This document shows, one piece after another, positions 8,931 through 17,646 of a stretch of 25,606 bases of DNA. The notes beneath the pieces are model-generated. The model was not told the origin of the DNA. It saw only the letters and a list, made by a program, of their open reading frames with translations, and did no database searches. How positions within the stretch are numbered: the first letter of the stretch is position 1; the number at the start of each line of letters is the position of its first letter. The position numbers were made by a program, and so were the translations under genes. The stretch is from Hypsibius dujardini (lineage: Eukaryota; Tardigrada; Eutardigrada; Parachela; Hypsibiidae), in the NCBI GenBank assembly GCA_001579985.1, contig LRSR01003896.1:1-25606 (forward strand), given 5' to 3'.

Positions 8931-9726
8931 CTACCTGACCGAGCACTCCCTCAAGGTCTCATTCAGGCGTTGACTTAGGCTTTCAATTTGTGCAGCTAAC
9001 CGTCTAAATGCGGCAGCCTGCGCCTGGGAGACCTTGTCCAAGTCGCCTTTCTGGTCTTTTTGCTGATAGATAAGGAGGAAGTACGTCAGGTTTATGCCGA
9101 AAAGCTGAAAAATACGGGAGACGAATCGGTCAAAAATTGTGTGCTATTCTTCTCTATTGGGAATTGATTATGCCACAGTCAATATGGATATTAGTGTCCA
9201 CTCTTTTATGATCTGTTTGCCATACCGCGCCCCGTCCCGCCCTGTTTATTCAATTGTCGCAGTATAACAGCAAGTTTGTGTGTTGTGTGTCTGTATGTCT
9301 GTATGTCTGTGTGTCTGTGTGTCTGTGTGTCTGTGTGTCTGTGTGTCTGTGTGTCTGTGTGTCTGTGTGTCTGTGTGTCTGTGTGTGTGTGTGTGTCTGC
9401 GTGTCTGTTCTTGTTTCAGACCTCCGCACCCTCGATAAGTGTTTCTTACCGTAGCAGCAAACAGTTTCGTCATTGAAAAGAAGCCGTTCCCCGACACTGC
9501 CATTTCGTCTTCGTTTTCTACGAGCTCTTGTTCAAAGGATCTAGCATCGTCGCGAATTGCTTCGTCCACTGCATGGAGTCCGATATCGTGCAGGTGAGCC
9601 TTTGCTCTGGTCGCCTTTAAAACGTAAAATAACTAATAAGGATAGGAGCACAACCCATCAGACCTGACTGACAGATTGAGAGGTAAGCTCAAGGAGACAG
9701 ATAGAAGGGAAAGACAGAACGACAAG

Positions 9727-9774
<48 letters not shown>

Positions 9775-10462
9775 GAGACAGATAGACAGGGAGACAGAAA
9801 GACAAACAGACATACACACACCACCGACTAACATACAGATAAACAATTAAAAGGACGAACAGATTAATTGCGAGACAGACATTGTTTTCAATACTTGTTC
9901 GTGCATCCAGACAAAAATAAAGATGCGAAGCATCCCTTGGAGGATTGCGCAGATTGAAAAGAAATAGACGCCATATTTTTGACATTCGTTTTGAAAGTTG
10001 GACTGCAAATCCTTCGACTCCTCTTGAAGAATCTTTGAAATCAATGACACCGGCATAATGATATCTCCCAGTGTGCTCAATATGATAATAAACGCCACGG
10101 AGGTGTTGATTTCATTCACCGCAGAGCGAAGTCGACGGTGATCGTGCCGCAGTCGGGCTATTCGTTGGCAAACTTCAAAAATGCAGCCACACTTGACGTA
10201 GCTTTCATTGGAAAGCGTTCGGAGCTCCCGCCTAATATTGGCGAATCCGTAGCCGATGGCCAATACAAGACCGACGATCAGGATGGCGGGTATGCTCCAG
10301 CACAAAGTGGTGTACGACAGAGCAGAACCGTAAATCCCGCCTACTGCACGGTAGGATAACGCCTTGCCTGTGGAATTGAACGGTTGCATTAAAGCAAATG
10401 GCAAAAGACAAGTGAAAACACGATCATATGGACAAGCAGACAATTAACGCATAGATTGAAAT

Positions 10463-10504
<42 letters not shown>

Positions 10505-11150
10505 GGACAGACAGACAGGCAGGCAGACAAACAGGCAGACAGGCAATATGGACAGACCACTGGACAAACAAACGGCAAAGAGACTGACAGACAATCCTAC
10601 CAGGCACGATGAACAGTGGTTGTCTGCTAGACCAACTCGCATTCGGATTTAGTATCCTCATTTCTGATATCATCAGGTCGAAGCCAGCGTAAGAACAGTA
10701 CGCCGATCCTGCGGCAATCATAAGAATCACCACCAACGAGATATGATGAAACTGCCTAACAAACTTGATTTGGGCCATGTCCAAGATGTCTGCGACGGAC
10801 GCTTCCACGGCTATTACCAACCGAGGAACGGTGCGACGTTTAATGAAGAGGATCAGAAGCACCACAATGGGTAAGACAAAGGCGTACTCGCGATAGATTG
10901 CCAGAACTAGAGTGAAGAACTCCAAATCGATCAGTTCCGCGTGGTATGTTCGAGTGAAAATAATAATTTCGATGGCGTAGAAGTAGCAGTAGAGTAATAA
11001 TATCAGGATGGTCCAAATGCGAAGAACCCATTTTACAATTCGGTGCGTGGGAGAGGCTCGGTCAGTCCGGACAGGGTAGGGAAGAAGGCCGATGCAGTTC
11101 CATAAAGTGAACACACTGGTTGGAACTAGAATTCCGTGGTAGATTTTCAT
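8931..11150 (-). CDS. Gustatory-receptor-like 7TM chemoreceptor, copy C
   Basis: Four exons: 11150-10601, 10367-9895, 9614-9450 and 9104-8931, with intron phases 1, 0 and 0; 453 aa. The start ATG (11150) gives MKIYHGILVP, aligned with copy A. Hydrophobic segments include ILILLLYCYFYAIEIIIF and LPIVVLLILFI in exon 1, and AILIVGLVLAIGYGF and [18 protein letters not shown] in exon 2. Gr signatures are NGFFSMTKLFAATV and [10 protein letters not shown] across the last, phase-0 intron. The tail KDQKGDLDKVSQAQ...LNETLRECSVR follows. All three introns carry CTGT-family or TGTG satellites. It is the most upstream gene of the trio in the direction of transcription. A shared promoter for the trio is possible only between C and B, where the gap is 164 bp, but no signal shows this. 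Confidence 0.85.
9280..9412. repeat. (TGTGTGTC)n octanucleotide satellite in intron 3 of receptor C
   Basis: An 8-bp period (TGTGTGTC) repeats about 14 times, with a pure (GT)n stretch at about 9380-9396. It sits in the 345-bp intron 9105-9449. This is a distinct higher-order period of the same motif family. Confidence 0.95.
9713..9812. repeat. (CAGA)n satellite in intron 2 of receptor C
   Basis: The pure CAGA core lies at about 9727-9772 with degenerate flanks, within the 280-bp intron 9615-9894. The equivalent intron in copy B is only 79 bp and has no repeat. Confidence 0.9.
10461..10548. repeat. (CAGA)n satellite in intron 1 of receptor C
   Basis: About 20 units fill the middle of the 233-bp intron 10368-10600. 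Orientation relative to transcription is opposite to intron 1 of copies A and B. Confidence 0.95.
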
Positions 11151-11197
11151 GGTGTAATTGACTAATTAATATTATCTGAATCGAAAGAAAAATTGTT

Positions 11198-11347
11198 AGA
11201 CAGACACAGACAGGCAGACAGGCAGACAGACAGACAGACAGACAGACAGACAGGCAGGCAGACAGGCAGACAGGCAGACAGACAGACAGACAGGCAGACA
11301 AGCAGACAGGCAGACGGACAGACAGAGAGACAGACAGCAAGGCAGAC
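11198..11347. repeat. (CAGA)n/(GGCA)n satellite upstream of receptor C
   Basis: CAGA units are interspersed with GGCA units for 150 bp, beginning 48 bp upstream of the copy C start codon. It is therefore in that gene's 5' UTR or promoter. Confidence 0.9.
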
Positions 11348-13000
11348 AACACAGATATCTGACCTTGAAAGTGGAATGTTGGTAAGCGATTTTGGATCAG
11401 CTGCTGCGTGCGCTCACTTTTAGATACAAAGTAGTAGATGAAACCATCAAACGCATGAAATGCGTTAACGCTACGGATGCTCGTTCATTCGTTGATTCTT
11501 TTGACGGATTTTATAAACCACGCATTAATTCGAAAACAAAACTTAGATGACTTTGACGAATCATACAGTGTGGGGTGTGCACTCCTTTGGTTAGGTGATA
11601 GGTGGAATTTTTAAGGATCCATTTTCGGTACTATACTATACTCCGAAGGTATAGGCAGAGTAAATATTGGCGCTCATGAATAATGCGGTAAGCACCTGTA
11701 AGAAAATCACTCAGCAAACCTTCAAGTATGCTGAGAAGTAAAGTAAATGTATCCTTCTTGACGCAGTTCTTCGAACGAATCCGTATACCCAAGCTGCTGT
11801 TTATCACTGCTGTTCTCAAGTATGATCAATACCGTCTTTGTAGGTTTCATGTCTATAAGAGTCCCTGATTTACTTGCGATCCTCTTCACCTGTCTGTGTA
11901 CTTATGTATCTCGTGTCTGTGTGTCTATGTGCCTTTCTGACTTTCTGTTTGTCTATCTGTCTGGATGTCTGAGTGTCTGTGTCCCTTTCTGTCTTTCTGT
12001 TTGTCTGTCTGTCTGGATGTCTGAGTGTCTGTGTGTCTTTCTGTTTGTGTGTCTGTCTGTCTGTCTGTCTGTATGTCTATGTGTCTGTGTGTCTGTGTGT
12101 CTGTGTGTGTCTGTGTGTCTGTTTGCTTGTCCGTTTGTTTGTCTAACTGTTATGCGATGACTTTCTACGATTTGCCGTCTCTTCCACCCATTTTAGTTCA
12201 GCAGTAGGCAGTAAACCTTCTTTTACTCACTAACTAGTGAAAGCATTCACATTTTTTTAACCGACTTAATCCTCAATATCCACACAAACTACGTCACAGT
12301 GGAATCACAAGGCACACAAAAAAGTGTGTGTGTGATTCAATGGAAATAAATCGACGCGAGATTTTACGCGGTACATGCCACAAGAGCCTTGTTGTTAACG
12401 TTCGTGTGACCTTAAGCTCGATGGCCACGTCAAGAAGCCATTCACCCATCCCCACCCACCCATTCACCCGCTTAACTATGTCGTTAGTTAGTATTCCCGT
12501 GTTCGACATAGACCTCCCTGGCCATACAGCCCCAAGTATCAGTTAACCGACAAGCATCCGGTTCAGCACTTCCGGCATCCAGACACACGGAAGGGGCTCC
12601 CATGTCTGAATGGCGGGTTTGATGCGCACTTTGCGGTCTCGCGCGTATATTTCAATCAATTCACAGGCAGGCAGGCAGGCAAGCAGGCAGGCAGACAAAA
12701 CCCCCATCCAGATGTCCCTCAATCTAAACACCGCCATGCACTTTCAGTCAGCTCACCCCGGCTATTCATATCCCGCTATCCCGCTTGTATACTTTCTCCA
12801 TCACCGTGCGTCATGGGCAAAACTGCCGAGGAAGAAAGGCAAGAAATGAGGTAACCCGCGTTACCGAAACGATCCCTGATTCAGACAATCCATACATACA
12901 GACCTGTAAATATAGAGCTCATCATAAGTACCGGCAAGTAAGTGCGCGCATATTACCTAAATCAGGCACGAAAGCGGGACACACAGAGAGGACCGCTCCT
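11348..13000. other. Intergenic; CTGT/TGTG satellite at about 11890-12150, no gene assigned
   Basis: At about 11890-12150 there is a mixed array of CTGT, TGTG and CTTT units. A small perfect inverted repeat, AACGCAT-GAA-ATGCGTT, lies at about 11451-11467. A (GGCA)n run lies at 12664-12695 within a 64-codon minus-strand ORF (12543-12737), discussed as a finding. No splice-supported gene is visible. Confidence 0.5.
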
Positions 13001-13013
13001 TGGTCCGTTAAAC

Positions 13014-13023
13014 TATATAAAAG
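13014..13023 (+). promoter_or_regulatory. Alternative TATA box (TATATAAAAG)
   Basis: A perfect TATA element lies 278 bp upstream of the precursor ORF. A donor-like GTGAGT follows at 13065. If used, it would imply a 5' UTR intron ending at about 13268 (TTTAG). The nearer TATA/Inr pair at 13212-13247 is the simpler promoter. Confidence 0.4.
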
Positions 13024-13211
13024 GGGGAAATCGCCTTTTCGCCCATCTGCCGGGATGATTTAATGTGAGTCCACCTGCCTCATTACACGGAAAGCTCATG
13101 TGACAGACAAACAGGCAGACAGACAAACAGACAGACACGACATTCACGACGACCCACATCCGTTCTCCTGCTTCCTCCGAGCCAAACCCATTTTTTTGCA
13201 CCTGTGCCCGA

Positions 13212-13247
13212 TATAAAATTGCCCTATTCAGACATCGCTGGTTCAGT
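13212..13247 (+). promoter_or_regulatory. Core promoter: TATAAAA plus TCAGT initiator
   Basis: TATAAAA at 13212-13218 is followed by an arthropod-type initiator TCAGT at 13243-13247. The A at 13245 lies 33 bp after the first T of the TATA box, the usual spacing. Predicted transcription starts at about 13245, giving a 56-nt leader to the ATG at 13301. Confidence 0.55.
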
Positions 13248-13300
13248 CGCGACCCAACCACTGTTTAGTTGTCTAAATTTCTGGATTGTGACCCTTGAAG

Positions 13301-13687
13301 ATGCATTTCTCGACGTGCTGTCTGTGGTCGACGTGTGGTTTGGTGGTGCTGCTCGCTGTCGTCGTCAGTGCTCGGCCGTATTCGGCGGACCCTTCGGATG
13401 AGATTGCTGGTGGGGAGATGGCGGAGATGAAGCGCAACGGATGGAACTCGTGGGGCTGGGGACCGCAGGGCAAACGGGCGACGTGGATGCCGCGGCAGAA
13501 GCCCACCCCGTCGCCGGCGGTGCGGATGATGATGAACGCGGTGGATTTCAGCGAGCTGTGCGGGGCGTGGCGGGCCGCGGTGGCGGATGGGACCATCAAG
13601 CCAACGGTAAGAGGGCCGGGTATTGATGCACTACGATGAATGTTTGAAGTCAGACAGACAGATAACACATGGACATGCAGATATGCT

Positions 13688-13736
<49 letters not shown>

Positions 13737-14245
13737 GCAGGCAGACAGACAGACAGACAGAGAGACATTCAGACAGACAAACAAATAGACAGACAGAAAC
13801 AGACAGACATGCATCCAGACAGGCGCAGGCGGAACAAAGGTTACACATCGTGCGCAAGATATGAAAGTGTCCAGATAAATAATCAATTCTTCTGGTAGAC
13901 AGAAAAGCCCAACTGAGAATACTCGTTCAGGCAAGGGGTGAGACATTTAGAGACCACACAAAATTACGCTGCCATCCAATTAAGCAAACACCGACTGCAC
14001 AGACATCGCAGCCTGACAGAGCTTAAGACAGGCATCCATCAGCTTGCCAGTGCGGGAAAATAATCATACATGTGAAGATGGCTCAAAACAAATGCCCAGA
14101 TGAAAAGGCAGATGTGCATATGAGACAAAGAAGTACCAGGTACATTTCGCACTGCACAAATTGTGTTACATTTTTTTTGTAGTCCTCTTGGCAGCTTCTT
14201 GCCATCTGCAACGACGGCTCCGGAAAAGACCAAGTAATGTACTGA
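13301..14245 (+). CDS. Putative amidated-neuropeptide precursor
   Basis: Two exons: 13301-13606 (102 codons) and 14183-14245 (20 codons plus stop). They join in phase 0 at ACG|GTAAGA and TTTTTTTTGTAG|TCC; 122 aa. Residues 1-24 form a signal peptide (LVVLLAVVVSA). The Lys-Arg at 44-45 and Gly-Lys-Arg at 57-59 bracket a single 11-residue peptide, NGWNSWGWGPQ. Processing at these dibasic sites would give a C-terminally amidated product. The remainder has two cysteines, C87 in exon 1 and C111 in exon 2, with 23 residues between. One peptide plus a two-cysteine C-terminal part recalls precursors of the AKH/RPCH type. The peptide itself is not an obvious member of that or another known family, and it does not directly follow the signal peptide. 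Exon 2 is an inference from splice signals. The intron holds a CAGA satellite. Confidence 0.6.
13651..13820. repeat. (CAGA)n satellite in the precursor gene's intron
   Basis: CAGA units, pure at about 13689-13726, begin roughly 45 bp after the donor at 13607. ORFs running through it in several frames are repeat artefacts. Confidence 0.95.
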
Positions 14246-14347
14246 AAAAAGAATTAGCGGACGACCGACCCACCGTCACCTCAACTGACAACCTGCGTTT
14301 ATATTTATGAAGAAACTGAGCGAAAAGTGGTGTGTGAGCACGGCAGA

Positions 14348-14353
14348 AATAAA
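14348..14353 (+). promoter_or_regulatory. Poly(A) signal AATAAA for the precursor gene
   Basis: A canonical AATAAA lies 102 bp after the predicted stop codon at 14243-14245. Its position supports the inferred second exon. Confidence 0.5.
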
Positions 14354-14780
14354 GTATCAAACGGGGCGCGATCATTTTTCTTGTTATTGTTGCTTTTATT
14401 AATATTATTCATTAATCACACACAGACAATTGTATGTAATGCAGCTTGAGATGAAGCGATCAATATTCAAACGACACCCTGCACTGCCGATACAGTCCCA
14501 GGGTGAGACGAGAAGGTTAAGTTAAGTGTAAAACAAAAAAAGGTCACAATATTGCATCGTAAAGAAGAAGGGAAGAGACCCAGGGAAAGAAAGGGATGAT
14601 CTCTCACCCGAAAACAGCACAGAGACACACCACACACCCGACAGAGGCAAATCTAGCGGCAAGAGACACCAACAATTCAGACAGTTCGACTGCTTCTCGA
14701 CTGTCAGAATGGAAAATGTCAAGAGAAGAGGGGGCGATGAAAGGGCAGAGGCGGAAAAACGTCAAAAAATTAGCAAATAC

Positions 14781-15063
14781 GGATAGATGCCTGGATGTCT
14801 GGATGGATGTCTGGATGTCTGAATGGTTGCCTGAATGGATGTCTGGATGATTGTCTGGATGATTGTCTGGATGTCTAGATGAATGTCTAGATGAATGTCT
14901 AGATGGATGTCTGGATGATTGTCTGGATGGATGTCTGGATGGATGTCTGGATGTCTGTCTGGATGGATGTCTGGATGGATGTCTGGATGGATGTCTGGAT
15001 GTCTGTCTGGATGTCTGGATGTCTGTCTGGATGTCTGAATGGATGTCTGGGTGGATGTCTGAA
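14781..15063. repeat. (GGATGTCT)n / (GGATGGATGTCT)n minisatellite
   Basis: About 280 bp of GGATGTCT words alternate with an inserted GGAT, GATT or GAAT, giving a mixed 8/12-bp period. It lies 170-450 bp downstream of the Aurora kinase stop codon, in its 3' UTR or the intergenic space. The gap 14354-14780 shows no gene. TTTATT at 14395-14400 (AATAAA on the minus strand) is a distant candidate poly(A) signal for Aurora. Confidence 0.95.
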
Positions 15064-15230
15064 GGTCATTGACAACAATCAAACATGAATGAAGCGGGTA
15101 GATGCTCAGTGGGAAGCTCAATTTACTTCACTGTCGGTGTGAAGTGTGGGGTGTAGGGTGTGGGAGTACAGAGGTGGTGGGAATATCGCGAAAAATGACT
15201 GTTGAGCTGTAGAGGCAGACGGACACGAAA

Positions 15231-17646
15231 TCACAGTCGAAGGACCCGGCTCCGCTCCTGCTTGTTCGTGACCGTCCAAGGATGGGTCAGAATTTGCTTC
15301 AGTGGAAGGCGGTGAGAGCCGATATACACTAGAACCTGAAATTGAGCGAAAAAATAATCATACATTGGGTCGGCCCGTTTATAGACGTCTTCGACGAGAC
15401 AACGGAGACTTTCTGACTTTTCCAAACAATCGAAAACTTTTGTTGACAACTGCAAGTTCACAAAAGAGAATAAAATTCTAAAATATACAGAATACAAAAC
15501 AAACCTTCTTGATGAGGTCCTGCGCACCCGCGCTCATGGTATCCGGGCAGCTATACTCCAGTCTGGATATCTTCCTGGCCGTTTCCAGCTGTCCCCCATC
15601 GCACTCCGCCACATGGAAGGGCGCTTTCCCGGTCAGTAGCTCGTAGGTGAGGATGCCGAGGCACCAAATGTCGATGGTGTCGTCGTGCGGCCGATTCGCC
15701 ACCATTTCCGGGGCAAGGTAGTCCAGCGTGCCGCACATCGTGGCGCGTCTGCGCCCCCAAAGAATCCCCACAAATTGCTTTTAGTTTAACTCACACAAGT
15801 TTAAATTTAAGTCTGTATTGCAGCTCGCCCTCCATTTGTTCGATAAATCGGCTCACTCATGTCTTTCTTTTTTATGGTAGGTGCTTGATTGCTTGATTTC
15901 AACAAGCGTTATAGAATACTAGGATATAGCACAGTAAATCAAACAATCAAGCACCCGCCATCAAGGAGAAACCCGTGAGTAAGCCGAAATACAGATTTCA
16001 CCTCATGCTAAAAATATTAACGCGACTAAAGCTGATTCTTAACCATACCGTGAGTTGGGGGAATGAACCGACCAGCCAAAATCGGCAATCTTCAATTCGC
16101 CATAGATGCCCAGCAGAAGGTTTTCCGGTTTGATGTCGCGGTGAATGATCTTCCGCTCGTGACAGTATATCAGGGCACTGGCCAATTCGGCAACGTACTG
16201 CAAGGTATAAAACTAGTACTAAGACAGACCCTTAAAAAGAAAGCAGGCAGGACTGGCCCAAGATATCTTCCAGACAAGTGCCGGACAGGTATAATTGTGA
16301 CAATGCTATCACAACGGAAAGGGAGAGAAACAGTCACATGAGCAGGACAAAGATTGCTGGTATCTAAAAAACGCAGGCAGACAGACAGGCATACAAACAG
16401 GCAGATAGACAGACAGACAGACAGGCAGGCAGACAGATAGACAGACAGGCAGACAGGCAGACAGACAGGCAGACAGACAGACAGGCAGACAGACAGACAT
16501 GCCAGACACGGAACTTTTCTGAGGCATACCGTCGCAGTTTCCGGATCCGTGAAGGAACCACGTTTTTCCAGCAGTTTGTACAATTCACCATTCGGCGCGT
16601 ACTCCAGGATGAGGTAGACTTTGGAAGAGTCGTGAAAGACACCGTACATGCGCACAATGTGAGGATGTCTGGAAAGGAAGAATTCAGACAAACCCATTTT
16701 CAGGCAGCTTCGAGTTGAACTGGTGAAAATAAGTCACACCGTAAGTGAGTCTGGATTTCGATTTCCCGCCGGAGTTGATGCTCCACACCGTTCTTTTTCA
16801 GCTCCTCCTTAAACATAACCTACAAAACCAATTGTTCAGCGACGCAAATGAAATTAAGGCAAGATAAAACAATACACTTTCCGGAACTTCCTCCTACCTT
16901 CAAAGCAACAACAAAACGGCTTTTCTTTTCCCGCGCCAAATAGACCTGGCCGAATTTTCCCTTTCCCAAGGCGCGGCCAACCTCGAAATTGTCAATGCAC
17001 CACCTAAAAAGGGCAATTTAATCCATAACATCCCAAGATGGTCCTGAACAACCAACAAATTTCCATCAGAATCACAACGTACAATCCTAAATGAATCTGA
17101 CCACTCCGAGAAAAATCAGCACATCAATGAACAATTCAATCGATCAACGTCGTGATCACTATTGCGACTGGATTCCGAGCAAACATCATTTGGTCGTTCC
17201 AATCAACCAATCAATCAAGAACCGGAATCAATGCTGAACGCCATGTATCGGTTCAATCAACGAATCAATCAGTAGCCCACCACACACAATCACGCTTACC
17301 CTTTTTTGGAGTCGCCAAACATTCCACCGCCGAAGCTGGGCATCGCGCCAGCCCCTGATTGACTTGGGACGGTCTTTGGCGGTTGAGCAACGGCAGCTGC
17401 GGTGACGACAGGAAGGGAAACCGGCTCAGGCTTGGTCTCATTATTTGCGGGGACATTGGTCATAACGTTGTTGGGCTGCTTTTTGATCACTGTCAACGGC
17501 GGCTGATGCGTGATTTTATGCTCCACCTGACCGCTTCTGACATATCCCTTCACCGCAGTCACACTTTGGTAGGCCGGGGGGCGTTTGGCGGCTGTGGCAC
17601 TCTGTGGTGGCATATTTTCCTCCATGGAATTCTTCCTGGCCGCCAT
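15231..17646 (-). CDS. AURK: Aurora-family serine/threonine protein kinase
   Basis: Seven exons: 17646-17300, 17003-16898, 16819-16740, 16668-16530, 16197-16049, 15748-15505 and 15335-15231. All joins stay in frame; 389 aa. The ATG at 17646 is preceded by an in-frame stop. Residues 1-115 are a disordered Pro/Ala/Val-rich N terminus. The kinase domain follows: GKGKFG P-loop (129-134), catalytic Lys151 (VALK), alphaC E170 in [11 protein letters not shown], hinge [18 protein letters not shown] (243-250) and [12 protein letters not shown] (263-274). The activation loop RRATMCGT carries phospho-acceptor T277, and APEM and HPW close the domain. DFGWSVH and RRxTxCGT are Aurora hallmarks. Auroras drive centrosome maturation, spindle assembly and chromosome segregation. 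The A or B subtype cannot be decided here. The exon 6 acceptor (GGGGGCGCAG) has a poor pyrimidine tract, but the frame and protein alignment require it. Confidence 0.95.
15849..15986. repeat. 51-bp-arm imperfect inverted repeat (hairpin) in Aurora intron 5
   Basis: Arm 1 (15849-15899) and arm 2 (15936-15986) are each 51 nt and match at 41 of 51 positions without gaps. The inner 19 nt (GTGCTTGATTGCTTGATTT) match at 18 positions. The loop is 36 nt. It occupies almost half of the 300-bp intron 15749-16048, whose neighbours are 71-82 bp. It could be a fold-back MITE-like insertion or a small-RNA hairpin. Confidence 0.8.
16372..16502. repeat. (CAGA)n/(GGCA)n satellite in Aurora intron 4
   Basis: About 130 bp of CAGA and GGCA units lie in the 332-bp intron 16198-16529, close to the donor (27 bp). 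A diverged CAATCAATCA tract also lies in Aurora intron 1, at about 17200-17275. Confidence 0.9.
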
